64,000 bases of DNA. It comes from DASQPR01 sp963836775 (lineage in GTDB: Bacteria > Actinomycetota > Actinomycetes > Mycobacteriales > Micromonosporaceae). Each line of letters opens with the position of its first letter. Positions within the stretch are counted from its first letter, which is position 1. The DNA is taken from contig CAWIKR010000002.1 in NCBI GenBank assembly GCA_963836775.1, positions 1,116,001 through 1,180,000 on the forward strand, in the 5' to 3' direction. Below the pieces are notes generated by a model. That model had not been told where the DNA came from and did no database searches. It was given only the letters and a program-made list of their open reading frames with translations. Positions 34,488 through 44,198 of the stretch are shown one piece after another. The position numbers and the translations under genes were made by a program.

Positions 34488-35102
34488 ATGGCGGCGTACT
34501 TGGTGGGTGTCACGTTGATCGCGTGCGGCCTCGGAATCTCGGCGGCCGGTCCCGCGATCGGCCGGCGGATTCGGTCGGGGCGGGATTTTGTCATCGTTGA
34601 CGGCATCCTCAAGGCGATCCGGCCGAGGCCGGAGACGGTGGTCAACACCGTCGGGTGGATCGGCGTGGCCGCGGGCCAGCTGGTGCTGTGGCGGGCTCTG
34701 GGAGAACCCGACACCGAGTGGCTGATCGCTCTCTTCTACATCGGTTTGGCGATGTGGATCACGTTGAGCTTGTTCACTCTCGCGATCGGAGTGGGGCAGC
34801 TATTTCATCCTTCGGCCGTGATCATCGGCTCCGACGGGGTCGAGTTGCGCGGCCATATCCGGCGCCGGTTTGTGCGTTGGGGCGACATCGAAGCGGATGA
34901 CGAAGCTCTTTACGATGCCGGGTTGCGAGGCATCCCGACGACCCAGCCGATCCGCAAGCGGGGCCAGCTCGTCTGGGCTCGCGGCCTCAATATCGACGTG
35001 CGGACGATCTGCGCGGCGTTCGAGTACTACCGCGTCGACCCCTCCCGCCGCTCAGAGCTAGAGCCGGTCAACGGCTACGGCGAGCTCCACCAGGTCAGTT
35101 GA
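34488..35102 (+). CDS. Hypothetical membrane protein with PH-like C-terminal region
   Basis: A 204-residue protein with three membrane segments: VGVTLIACGLGISAAGPAIG, TVGWIGVAAGQLVLWRAL and LIALFYIGLAMWITLSLFTLAIG. A C-terminal cytosolic region (SAVIIGSDGVELRGHIRRRFVRWGDIEADDEALYDAG) looks like a small PH-type or immunity-protein-like domain, but I do not recognise the family. A degenerate copy of its 3-prime third lies directly upstream. It interrupts the birA-accD pair that is adjacent in mycobacteria. Confidence 0.6.
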   Translation: MAAYLVGVTLIACGLGISAAGPAIGRRIRSGRDFVIVDGILKAIRPRPETVVNTVGWIGVAAGQLVLWRALGEPDTEWLIALFYIGLAMWITLSLFTLAIGVGQLFHPSAVIIGSDGVELRGHIRRRFVRWGDIEADDEALYDAGLRGIPTTQPIRKRGQLVWARGLNIDVRTICAAFEYYRVDPSRRSELEPVNGYGELHQVS

Positions 35103-35142
35103 GCCCACCGACCTTGCCTTGCGCCTCCCCGCGTCTCCCCGT

Positions 35143-35199
35143 GGATCTTGCGATGTTTGGCGTGGCGATGGCCGTCCCAACTTCGCAAGATCCGCTGGA
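35143..35199. repeat. Dispersed intergenic palindrome, copy 2
   Basis: GGATCTTGCGATGTTTGG (35143-35160) pairs with 35177-35193 (two differences). The loop GTGGCGATG and the following CCGCTGGA match the copy at 17525-17573. Confidence 0.65.
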
Positions 35200-35306
35200 G
35201 ACGTCGGTTTCATCATCTTGGCGCACCGGGCGCGGCGCCGCGCCTAACCCACGTGACCGCTGATGCCGGATTCGGCTCGGCGTTAATGACCATTAAGCCG
35301 CCTCGA

Positions 35307-35312
35307 TAGCAT
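35307..35312 (+). promoter_or_regulatory. -10 box for leaderless accD
   Basis: TAGCAT lies exactly six bases before the GTG at 35319. A weak TTAATG sits 18 bases further upstream. Confidence 0.55.
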
Positions 35313-35318
35313 GACGCC

Positions 35319-36923
<1,605 letters not shown>

Positions 36924-36962
36924 GCCGCCATTTTGTCGGTCGTCCCGAGTAGAAAAAAGATC

Positions 36963-37523
36963 ATGCGCCGACTCATCGTCACGGAAAACAGCAGCCTCGA
37001 TGGAATAATCGCGCCGATGGACGGGTGGTTCGACCCGGCCGCGGCCGATTCCGACGTGACCGCCGCCAACCAGGAGCACCGTGACGCTGCCGACGGGCTG
37101 CTGCTGGGCCGGCAGACATACCAGGACCTCTACGGTTTCTGGCCGCACCAGCACGACGACCGGACCGGGATCAGCGACTACCTGAACCAAGTCCCCAAAT
37201 ACGTGCTGTCGCGCACATTGGTGACCGCGGACTGGGAGAACACGACAGTCCTTCGCGGTGACCTTGCCGAGGAGGTCGCCGCCCTCAAGGCACAGTCCGG
37301 CGACGACATCGTGGTGACCGGCAGCGTCAGCGTGGTGCAGGCGCTGGCTCCGACCGGGCTCGTCGACCTCTACCGACTATGGATCTACCCGGCCGTGCAG
37401 GGGTACGGGCGGAGACTGTTCACCGACGGCGTCCAGACCGGACTGAAACTCACCGACAGCCGCACCTTCGCGTCCGGCGTGGTGCTGCTCGAATACCGCC
37501 CGACCGGAGGTGCCCATGTCTGA
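36963..37523 (+). CDS. Dihydrofolate-reductase-like (RibD C-terminal) protein
   Basis: A 186-residue protein of the DHFR/RibD reductase superfamily: RRLIVTENSSLDGIIAPMDGWF at the start, then GLLLGRQTYQDLYGFWP (NADPH loop), KYVLSRTL, DDIVVTGSVSVVQALAPTGLVDLYRLWIYPAVQGYGRRLF. Such stand-alone proteins reduce unknown pterin- or flavin-like substrates. It sits between accD and accE, which are adjacent in many actinobacteria, and its stop overlaps accE by eight bases. ATG 36963 is chosen over 36933, giving the usual short N-terminus. Confidence 0.85.
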   Translation: MRRLIVTENSSLDGIIAPMDGWFDPAAADSDVTAANQEHRDAADGLLLGRQTYQDLYGFWPHQHDDRTGISDYLNQVPKYVLSRTLVTADWENTTVLRGDLAEEVAALKAQSGDDIVVTGSVSVVQALAPTGLVDLYRLWIYPAVQGYGRRLFTDGVQTGLKLTDSRTFASGVVLLEYRPTGGAHV

Positions 37524-37734
37524 CGAACCGTTCTTCCGGGTCACCGCCGGCTCTCCGACTCCGGAGGAGCTGGCGGCGATCGTAGGCGTGCTGTGGGCGC
37601 GCCGCCAGGCTGCCGCCGCCGCGGCGGGGGCGGCTCGGGTCCGCGTACCGCGAAGTGCTTGGCGAGCGAGTGCCTTGCCGCGCGGACGGCGGCTGCCCGC
37701 CCCCGGACCCGGCGCCTGGTCCTCTACCAGCTAG
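37516..37734 (+). CDS. accE: Acyl-CoA carboxylase epsilon subunit
   Basis: A 72-residue protein with the AccE signature FRVTAGSPTPEELAAIVGVLWARR, an Ala-rich linker, and a SAWRASALPR-PGPGAW ending. In actinobacteria the small epsilon subunit bridges AccA and AccD and stimulates carboxylase activity. ATG 37516 overlaps the stop of the preceding gene. Its last 25 residues look slightly permuted compared with relatives, so a local error is possible. Confidence 0.8.
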   Translation: MSDEPFFRVTAGSPTPEELAAIVGVLWARRQAAAAAAGAARVRVPRSAWRASALPRGRRLPAPGPGAWSSTS

Positions 37735-37881
37735 GTCTGGAGCAACCGGGAGAGAGAACGGACAGCAGTCGCACAGCGGTCCGGCCGGTCGGCCGATGAC
37801 CAGGGTCGATCCGACTCCGCTACGCTGCGCCGCAAATCGCCGCGAAGATCCGCGGCAATGGCGTCCACAGTGGAGGACGAG

Positions 37882-39204
37882 ATGGTCAATCTGGTCAATC
37901 TCAACTGGCGACTGCACGGAGACGGTAAAACTATCGCTCCCGGCGAAGTCGTCGCCCCCGACGAGCGCTTGTCCTGGCCGCGCAGCATCGGAATCGGGGC
38001 TCAGCACGTGCTGGCCATGTTCGGTGCCACGTTCCTGGTCCCGCTGCTCACCGGATTCCCACCCACCACAACGCTCTTCTTCTCCGGCATCGGCACGCTG
38101 GTGTTCCTGGTCATCACGGGCAACCGTCTGCCCAGCTATCTGGGCTCCAGCTTCGCCTTCATCGCGCCGGTCCTGGCGGCCACCGCCAGTCACGGGGCGT
38201 CGTCGGCGCTCGGCGGCCTGATCATTGTCGGCGCGCTGTTCGCCATCGTCGGCGTGATCGTGATGACGTCCGGCACACGCTGGATCGAGTGGCTGATGCC
38301 CCCGGTCGTGACCGGCACCATCGTGGCGCTGATCGGCTTGAACCTGGCCCCGGTCGCCAAGACCAACTTCGCCACACACCCGTTCACGGCATTCATCACG
38401 CTGCTCGCGATCATCCTGGTGATGGTGCTGTTCCGCGGCATCATCGGCCGGCTGGCCATCCTCGTCGGCGCGATCATCGGCTACCTGGTTGCCTGGATCT
38501 CCGGTCAGGTGCACTTCGACGCGGTCAAGCACGCCAAGTGGTTCGGCCTGCCGGACTTCACCGCGCCGAGCTTCCACACCGGCGTCATCGTGGTGTTCCT
38601 GCCGGTCGTTCTGGTGCTGATCGCGGAGAACGTCGGGCATGTGAAGGCGGTCGCGTCGATGACCGGCAAGTCGCTCGACGGGGTCATGGGCCGTGCGTTC
38701 GTCGGTGACGGTGTCGCCACGATGATCGCCGGCGCGGGCGGCGGTTCCGGCACGACGACCTACGCCGAGAACATCGGCGTGATGGCCGCGACCCGGATCT
38801 ACTCGACCGCGCCCTACTGGTTCGCCGGCCTGTTCTCGATCCTGGTGGGCCTGTGCCCGAAGGTCGGCGCGCTGATCACCACCATGCCCGCGGCCGTGCT
38901 GGGCGGCGCCACCGTGGCTCTCTACGGCATGATCGGCGTCCTGGGCGCCCGGATCTGGGTCAACAACCGGGTCAACTTCACCAACCCGGCCAACCTGATG
39001 ACCGCGGCCGTCGGATTGGTCATCGGCATCGCGGACTTCACCTGGAAGATCGGCGACATGACGTTCACCGGCATCGCGCTGGGAGCGGTCACGACCGTCG
39101 TGATCTACCACCTGATGGCGCAGATCGGTACGCGTACCGGTGTGCTCACCGATCCGGTGGCCCCGGCTCCGGCGCCGGCGCAGCGGGAGCCCGCGGACGT
39201 GTGA
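37882..39204 (+). CDS. Uracil/xanthine permease (NCS2 family)
   Basis: A 440-residue membrane transporter with 12-14 helices. It begins SWPRSIGIGAQHVLAMFGATFLVPLLTGFPPTTTLFFSGIGTLVF and holds the NCS2 substrate-binding blocks LIAENVGHVKAVASMTG and GAGGGSGTTTYAENIGVMAATRIYS. The pattern is that of UraA/RutG uracil:proton symporters. ATG 37882 has GGAGG five bases upstream; ATG 37858 is an alternative. It would supply uracil to Upp (62.7 kb). It sits inside the acc-maf cluster. Confidence 0.9.
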   Translation: MVNLVNLNWRLHGDGKTIAPGEVVAPDERLSWPRSIGIGAQHVLAMFGATFLVPLLTGFPPTTTLFFSGIGTLVFLVITGNRLPSYLGSSFAFIAPVLAATASHGASSALGGLIIVGALFAIVGVIVMTSGTRWIEWLMPPVVTGTIVALIGLNLAPVAKTNFATHPFTAFITLLAIILVMVLFRGIIGRLAILVGAIIGYLVAWISGQVHFDAVKHAKWFGLPDFTAPSFHTGVIVVFLPVVLVLIAENVGHVKAVASMTGKSLDGVMGRAFVGDGVATMIAGAGGGSGTTTYAENIGVMAATRIYSTAPYWFAGLFSILVGLCPKVGALITTMPAAVLGGATVALYGMIGVLGARIWVNNRVNFTNPANLMTAAVGLVIGIADFTWKIGDMTFTGIALGAVTTVVIYHLMAQIGTRTGVLTDPVAPAPAPAQREPADV

Positions 39205-39293
39205 CCGTTGCGTGGTCCCGGCGTCCGCGTCGGGACCACGCTGCTCCTCGCCGGGGCTGGTCGACGCCATTGCAGAGGCTAGTATCGGCAACC

Positions 39294-39941
39294 GTGACCG
39301 CTTTCGCCCCGATTGATCGCCCGCGCCTGATGCTCGCCTCGCAGAGTCCGGCCCGTTTGAAGCTGCTCAGCGCCGCCGGCATCGACGCCGAGGTGATGGT
39401 CAGCGGAGTCGACGAGAGCGCCGTCAACGCCACCCGCGCGGACACGCTCGCGCTGGTTCTGGCCCGGATGAAGGCCGAGGCCGTCGCGAACCGGCTGCGC
39501 AACTCCGAACGCGGCCGCGATCACCTGCTCATCATCGGCTGCGATTCAGTGCTGGAACTGGACGGCGAGATCCATGGAAAACCGGCCGACGCCGACGACG
39601 CGATCAAGCGCTGGGAATGGATGCGTGGTCGGGAGGGCGTGCTGCACACCGGGCACTGCCTGATCGACCTGCGAACCGACACGCACTCCGAGGCGGCGGC
39701 CTCGACCCGCGTGGAGTTCGCCGAGCTCAGCGATGCCGAGATCGCCGCCTACGTGGCGTCCGGTGAGCCGCTGAACGTCGCCGGCGCGTTCACCATCGAC
39801 GGCCTGGGCAGCCCGTTCGTGGCCGAGATCACCGGCGATCACACCAACGTGATGGGGCTCTCGATGCCGCTGCTGCGCCATCTGCTGGCGGCACAGGGCG
39901 TGGCCATCACCGACCTGTGGCGACTGGGCCCGCGCGCCTAG
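39294..39941 (+). CDS. maf: Maf-like nucleotide pyrophosphatase
   Basis: A 215-residue Maf protein: LMLASQSPARLKLLSAAGID at the start, IIGCDSVLELDGEIHGKP, LHTGHCLIDLRT, FAELSDAEIAAYVASGEPLNVAGAFTIDGLG and the C-terminal ITGDHTNVMGLSMPLLRHLL. Maf enzymes hydrolyse modified or canonical nucleoside triphosphates; they are house-cleaning and septum-linked proteins. GTG 39294 is preceded by TAGTAT. The acc-maf arrangement matches mycobacteria. Confidence 0.93.
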   Translation: MTAFAPIDRPRLMLASQSPARLKLLSAAGIDAEVMVSGVDESAVNATRADTLALVLARMKAEAVANRLRNSERGRDHLLIIGCDSVLELDGEIHGKPADADDAIKRWEWMRGREGVLHTGHCLIDLRTDTHSEAAASTRVEFAELSDAEIAAYVASGEPLNVAGAFTIDGLGSPFVAEITGDHTNVMGLSMPLLRHLLAAQGVAITDLWRLGPRA

Positions 39942-39942
39942 C

Positions 39943-39948
39943 TAGGTT
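39943..39948 (+). promoter_or_regulatory. -10 box for the O-methyltransferase gene
   Basis: TAGGTT lies six bases before the ATG at 39955, directly after the maf stop. Confidence 0.5.
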
Positions 39949-39954
39949 CTCACT

Positions 39955-40611
39955 ATGGCGTTCAAAACGATCGGCTTGTCCGACGAGCTTCAGCAATACG
40001 TCCTCGACCACAGCGCAAACGACGCGATCATCGACGATCTGATCGCCGAGACCCGGTCGGTGCTGTCCGACGTGGCGAACCTGCAGATCGCGCCGGAGCA
40101 GGCGCCGTTCTTCGAAGTCCTGGTCCGATCGCTGAACGTGCGCTCGGCGATCGAGGTGGGCACCTTCACCGGCCTGTCCGCGCTGACCATCGCCCGCAAT
40201 CTGGTTCCGGGCGGGCGGCTGATCTGCTGCGACATCTCCGAGGAGTACACCTCGATCGCCCGCCGATACTGGGAGCGCGCGGGTGTTGCGGACCGCGTCG
40301 ACCTGCGCATCGGGCCCGCGGTCGAGACGTTGCGGGGGCTGCCCGCCGACATCGGGTTCGACCTGGCCTTCATCGACGCGGACAAGGTGGGCTACCCGGC
40401 CTACTGGGCGGAGATCGTGCCGCGGATGCGGCCCGGCGGCGTCATCCTGGTCGACAACGTGCTCCGCGGTGGGCGGGTCGTCGGCGACGCGGAGCGGTCC
40501 GCCGATGACGAGGCCATGCTGGCCTTCAACGACATGGTCGTACGCGACGAGCGGGTGACCGTGGCGATGCTGCCGATCGCGGATGGAATTACGTACGCAG
40601 TGCGCCACTAG
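39955..40611 (+). CDS. SAM-dependent O-methyltransferase, class I
   Basis: A 218-residue catechol-type methyltransferase. SAM-binding motif I is IEVGTFTGLSALTIARNL; LICCDISEEYTSIARRYWERAG is motif II. The metal-binding Asp is in LAFIDADKVGY and the Asp-Asn pair in ILVDNVLRGGRV. It would methylate a hydroxyl or catechol group using Mg2+. It is likely transcribed separately from its own start-site promoter. The natural substrate is unknown. Confidence 0.9.
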   Translation: MAFKTIGLSDELQQYVLDHSANDAIIDDLIAETRSVLSDVANLQIAPEQAPFFEVLVRSLNVRSAIEVGTFTGLSALTIARNLVPGGRLICCDISEEYTSIARRYWERAGVADRVDLRIGPAVETLRGLPADIGFDLAFIDADKVGYPAYWAEIVPRMRPGGVILVDNVLRGGRVVGDAERSADDEAMLAFNDMVVRDERVTVAMLPIADGITYAVRH

Positions 40612-40633
40612 GACGGCAGCCGGCCGGTGTGTC

Positions 40634-40668
40634 CGGTGCCGGACCGGCAGTTCGGTGTCGGACCGGCA
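40634..40668. repeat. Two 16-bp near-identical repeats between convergent genes
   Basis: CGGTGCCGGACCGGCA (40634-40649) and CGGTGTCGGACCGGCA (40653-40668) occur with a 19-base period. Each contains a small palindrome and may form a terminator for the convergent pair. Confidence 0.5.
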
Positions 40669-40675
40669 TACGCCG

Positions 40676-41365
40676 TCACGGGTTGCGGCCGTTGAGCCGA
40701 GCCCGGGACACGTGGTCCGCGCGGCGCGTGGTCTCCGGCAGCCGGAATCGAGTGCACAACCGCAACGTCAGGTCGGTCGCCGTGTCCAGGTCTATTCGAT
40801 GACCGACGGACACGAACACCGGCTTGACCGCGTTCTGCGTCCGGACGACCCGGCCGAGGATCTCCCCGTCGTCGATGAGTGGCTGGTAGTCGCCGCGGCG
40901 TGGGCCGGGCTCGGTAAAGGTGCCGCGAAACGGGGTTTTGGCGACGCCGAATGACGGGACGCCGGTGACGACACCCAGGTGACTGGCCAGACCGAACCGG
41001 CGCGGGTGAGCGATTCCGTAGCCGTCGCAGACCAGCAACTCCGGTCGCGTCGTCAACCGGCTGAGTGCGTCGACCAAGAACGGGACCTCACGGAAGGCGA
41101 GCAGTCCCGGGACGTACGGCACCGTCGCCTCGCCGTCCACCAGCGCCATGTCGACGGTCTCCATGGTCGCCAGGTCGATGACCACTGCCGCCGCGACCAC
41201 GCGGTCGGAGTCCGTGGCGTAGGAGACGTCGAGACCGGCGACGAGCTTTGGGGTACTGGTGATGTGGTTGGTGAGGTCAAGCTGCTCCCGCAGACGACGC
41301 TGAAGAGCCTCGGCCTCGCGTTCTGCGTCCGGTCCAGGGTCGGGGATCGCCATGGCGCCGGTCAT
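40676..41365 (-). CDS. nfi: Endonuclease V
   Basis: A 229-residue deoxyinosine-specific endonuclease. It has LVAGLDVSYATDSDRVVAAAVV with the first catalytic Asp (about residue 48), PGLLAFREVPFLVDAL, LLVCDGYGIAHPRRFGLASHLGVV with the second Asp and conserved His, and GVAKTPFRG. It nicks DNA one base 3-prime of inosine. ATG 41365 or 41353 may be used. The open frame continues upstream, but that part lacks family similarity. Confidence 0.92.
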   Translation of the reverse strand: MTGAMAIPDPGPDAEREAEALQRRLREQLDLTNHITSTPKLVAGLDVSYATDSDRVVAAAVVIDLATMETVDMALVDGEATVPYVPGLLAFREVPFLVDALSRLTTRPELLVCDGYGIAHPRRFGLASHLGVVTGVPSFGVAKTPFRGTFTEPGPRRGDYQPLIDDGEILGRVVRTQNAVKPVFVSVGHRIDLDTATDLTLRLCTRFRLPETTRRADHVSRARLNGRNP

Positions 41366-41571
41366 CTCGTGGTCACCGCACTCCTCAGTCGATCGAGATC
41401 CGGCCAGCGTATGCCGCATCGTGCTGGAGCCGACGGAGGTGGCCAGCGATGAAGGGGTGCGGAACACCGTCCCGCTTGCCGACGCAACCGACGGCATCGT
41501 GAACGGGAACGGGCGGAACAGCAGCCACGCTATTCCGCCCATCTCCGCACCCCCTCGGAGCTGTCGACGCC

Positions 41572-42342
41572 TCAGCGGACACTCTTGGCGAACGACCGGG
41601 CCGCCCACCAGACCGACAGCACCGTCAAGACACTGAGAATGACCAGCGACTTCCACACGTCCGGGCTGCCCGGGTGGCCGTCGAAAAGGGCGCGAGCGCC
41701 GTCCGTCGCCCAGGAGAACGGGTTGAACTTGGCGACCTCGCGGAGCCAGCCAGGTGCGTACGTCATCGGCAGCAGCACCCCGGAGAGCAGCAGGATCGGG
41801 ATTCCCACCGTGTTCAAGAGCGGCGCCAGCGCATCCTCGCTGCGCAGCTTGAGCGCGATGGCATAGGACGCCGACGACAGCATCATCGCGATCAGGCCGA
41901 GCAGCGCGAACGCGAGCAGGATGCTGCCCAGCTCGGCGGTCAGGCCGAGCGGGATCGCCAGGACGGTGATCAGCGCGCATTGGAACAGCAGCGTCACCAC
42001 GTCGCGCAGAGATCGGCCAAGGAGCATCGCGAGCCGGCTCACCGGTGTCACCCGAGTGCGCTCTATGACCCCCGCTCGCAGCTCGCTGATCAGCGCAAAG
42101 CCCACGAAGAACGTGCCGAAGATGGCCAGCTGCACCAGCACCCCGGGGACGAAGAACCGGTACACCGACGCGGACGATGCACCCTCGCCGAGCTGCGCTT
42201 GCAGTGCCGGCTTGAGCAGCGGGCCGAACAGGAACAGGTAATACAGCGGCTGGATGATGCCGACGATGACCCAGACGGGGTTGCGCAGCACCAGCGCGAA
42301 CTGCCGCTGCAGCAGCAACCAGGTGTCACGTGCCAGTTTCAT
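41572..42342 (-). CDS. ABC-2 type transporter permease (DrrB-like)
   Basis: A 256-residue permease with six hydrophobic helices: VWVIVGIIQPLYYLFLFGPLL, FFVPGVLVQLAIFGTFFVGFAL, FQCALITVLAIPLGL, ILLAFALLGLIAMMLSSASYAI, NTVGIPILLLSGVLLPMTYAP and SLVILSVLTVLSVWWAA. The helix-4/5 PILLLSGVLLP motif is common to drug-exporting DrrB proteins. ATG 42342 has GGAGT upstream. Ten bases separate it from its ATPase gene. It would export a drug or lipid. Confidence 0.9.
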   Translation of the reverse strand: MKLARDTWLLLQRQFALVLRNPVWVIVGIIQPLYYLFLFGPLLKPALQAQLGEGASSASVYRFFVPGVLVQLAIFGTFFVGFALISELRAGVIERTRVTPVSRLAMLLGRSLRDVVTLLFQCALITVLAIPLGLTAELGSILLAFALLGLIAMMLSSASYAIALKLRSEDALAPLLNTVGIPILLLSGVLLPMTYAPGWLREVAKFNPFSWATDGARALFDGHPGSPDVWKSLVILSVLTVLSVWWAARSFAKSVR

Positions 42343-42352
42343 CGCGGACTCC

Positions 42353-43303
42353 TCAGGATTCCCGTAGCGAGCGGCCGGTCTTGGCCAGGAACACGTCGTC
42401 CAGGCTGGGACGGTGCAGCTCGATCGAGGCCGGTTCGATGCCGGCGCCGTCGAGGACGCGCAACAGGTGCGGGATCGCCAGCGCGCCGGACTCGACATAG
42501 AGCCGGATGCCGTCACCGCCGAGAAGTTCGCCGCGGCGTGAGAACTGCTCGGCCATCGCCAGCGACAGGGCCTTTTCGGCCAGATGATTGGGTACGCCCA
42601 CAGTCACCACGTCACCGGAGATCTCCCGCTTCAGCGACTCAGGCGTGCCCTCGGCCACCACCTCGCCGCCGTCCATGATGCAGATCCGGTCGCAGAGCGC
42701 ATCCGCCTCGTCGAGGTAGTGCGTGGTCAGGAAGACCGTCACACCCTCGTCGCGGAGCCGGCGGACCTCGTCCCACATGTGCGCGCGCGACTGCGGGTCC
42801 AGTCCCGTCGTGGGCTCGTCCAGGAACACGATCTTCGGCTCGTGGATGATGCCGAGCGCGATGTCCACCCGCCGGCGCTGACCGCCGGAGTAGGTCTTGC
42901 ACTTGCGGTCGGCGAACTCGGTGAGCTGGAACGCGGCCAGCGCCTTCTCGGTGTGCCGCTGCGCCTCAGCCTTGCTGATGCCATAGAGCCGCGCTTGCAG
43001 CACCAGCTCCTCGCGCGCGGTCACCTCGTCCCAGGTGCTGCCGCCCTGGGCCACGTAGCCGATCACGCGGCGCACGTCACCGGGGCTCTTGCGCAGATCG
43101 ACGCCGGCGATGGTGGCCTCACCACCGTCCGGCTCGATCAGGGTCGCGAGCATGCGCAGCGTTGTCGTCTTCCCGGCCCCGTTGGGTCCCAGGAAGCCGA
43201 AGATCTCGCCGTCCTGCACCGTCATGTCGACGCCTTTGACCGCGTCCACGCTGCCGCCGCGGGTCTTGAAGCTCTTCTTCAGCCCGATCGTGGAGATCAT
43301 CAT
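42353..43303 (-). CDS. ABC transporter ATP-binding protein (DrrA-like)
   Basis: A 316-residue ATPase of the DrrA group. Walker A is FLGPNGAGKTTTLRML (about residue 38), Q-loop GYVAQGGS, signature YSGGQRRRVDIAL, Walker B KIVFLDEPTTGLDPQSRAHMW, and H-loop FLTTHYLDEAD. The C-terminal 90 residues form the DrrA extension (LHRPSLDDVFLAKTG). ATG 43303 has GGGAGG upstream. It is followed by its permease; a PadR gene is upstream in the same direction. Boxes in the promoter suggest PadR repression. Confidence 0.94.
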   Translation of the reverse strand: MMISTIGLKKSFKTRGGSVDAVKGVDMTVQDGEIFGFLGPNGAGKTTTLRMLATLIEPDGGEATIAGVDLRKSPGDVRRVIGYVAQGGSTWDEVTAREELVLQARLYGISKAEAQRHTEKALAAFQLTEFADRKCKTYSGGQRRRVDIALGIIHEPKIVFLDEPTTGLDPQSRAHMWDEVRRLRDEGVTVFLTTHYLDEADALCDRICIMDGGEVVAEGTPESLKREISGDVVTVGVPNHLAEKALSLAMAEQFSRRGELLGGDGIRLYVESGALAIPHLLRVLDGAGIEPASIELHRPSLDDVFLAKTGRSLRES

Positions 43304-43333
43304 GATCGTTATCCTCCCTTGGGACGGAGGCTA

Positions 43334-43380
43334 ACGCGATATGTCGCGTCCAGTCAAGTTTTACTATTACGCGATATGGC
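43334..43380. promoter_or_regulatory. PadR-type operator: two CATATCGCGT boxes in the ABC promoter
   Basis: On the minus strand CATATCGCGT occurs twice in the same orientation, 35 bases apart; the copy at 43334-43349 forms the dyad ACGCGATATGTCGCGT. TTGACT sits between the boxes as a possible -35 element. The region precedes the drrA-like ATG by 31-77 bases. Confidence 0.55.
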
Positions 43381-43571
43381 TCGTTTCTTCGTCGGCGGCG
43401 TCAACGCGGCGCCGTGCCGTGACTGCCCCGCGGGCCTGCGGCCGGAGACGGTGGCAGCGACGTAAAGCAGCGACCTGAGGCCCGCCAGGGCCGACGTCGG
43501 CTGTCAGTCGCAGAGCCGGCCACCGACTCCGGCCGCACCACCGGAGATCTGAGGACTACGACATCGAGGAG

Positions 43572-44153
43572 CTACGACTCCGACAACGTCCCATCCCAGT
43601 TGGACTGATAGGGCGCCCCATCCTCGATCAGCGAGGCGATCCGTTCACACCACGGGATTTCCGCCTCCATGAGCAGGATCATCCGCTCGAACATCCAGCC
43701 CACGTGCGGTGGCTTGGACTGCCGCATCCAGTCGCCGCCGAGCGAGGCCGTCATCCCCTCGGCTCCGGTACGCAACATCCGCGCTCGATTCCGCAGTGCC
43801 GCGACCGCCTCGTCCCGGGGCAGGCTCGGCAGGAACGCCAGCGCCGCTTGGAACGGATCCACCGGCTGGTCGTACTCCCACCAGTGGCGGCGCAGCAGGT
43901 CGTTGTAGACGTTGTCGCCCTTGGCCGTGACCCGGTAGGTGGTCCGGGCCGGCCGGGTCCCGACCTGCTCGGTGGCCACCTCCTCGAGCAGATCCTCCTC
44001 GGTCATCTTGCGCAACGCGTGGTAGATCGAGCCGGGCGCGATGTTGGCCCACTCCTCTGCGCCCCAGCTCATCAGCTCGCGCCGCACGTCATAGCCGTGC
44101 ACGGGCTGCATCCAGCTGACCAGACCGAGAATCATCATGCGTGTGGTCGACAC
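43572..44153 (-). CDS. PadR family transcriptional regulator
   Basis: A 193-residue regulator. The N-terminal winged helix is TTRMMILGLVSWMQPVHGYDVRRELMSWGAEEWANIAPGSIYHALRKMTEEDLLEEV, followed by the wing RTTYRVTAKGD and a C-terminal dimerisation helix region (residues 95-193). PadR proteins repress drug-export genes until a ligand binds. GTG 44153 gives the usual short N-terminus; a TTG 24 bases upstream is possible. It likely controls the DrrAB-type pair downstream. Confidence 0.88.
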   Translation of the reverse strand: MSTTRMMILGLVSWMQPVHGYDVRRELMSWGAEEWANIAPGSIYHALRKMTEEDLLEEVATEQVGTRPARTTYRVTAKGDNVYNDLLRRHWWEYDQPVDPFQAALAFLPSLPRDEAVAALRNRARMLRTGAEGMTASLGGDWMRQSKPPHVGWMFERMILLMEAEIPWCERIASLIEDGAPYQSNWDGTLSES

Positions 44154-44165
44154 AGGGACAAGAGT

Positions 44166-44182
44166 AGTAGTGATCAACTAGC
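44166..44182. promoter_or_regulatory. Dyad in the PadR-accA divergent region
   Basis: TAGTGATCAACTA, centred on TGATCA, is a nearly perfect palindrome in the short gap between the PadR GTG and the accA -10 box. It could be an autoregulatory site. Confidence 0.4.
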
Positions 44183-44186
44183 TGGA

Positions 44187-44192
44187 TACACT
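44187..44192 (+). promoter_or_regulatory. -10 box for leaderless accA
   Basis: TACACT lies exactly six bases before the ATG at 44199. Confidence 0.55.
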
Positions 44193-44198
44193 GCTGAA

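Noticed and set aside
41366..41571. Extension of endonuclease V or a small gene in the gap before it
   Set aside because: The open frame (MGGIAWLLFRPFPF...) has no family similarity and lies outside the normal length of endonuclease V.
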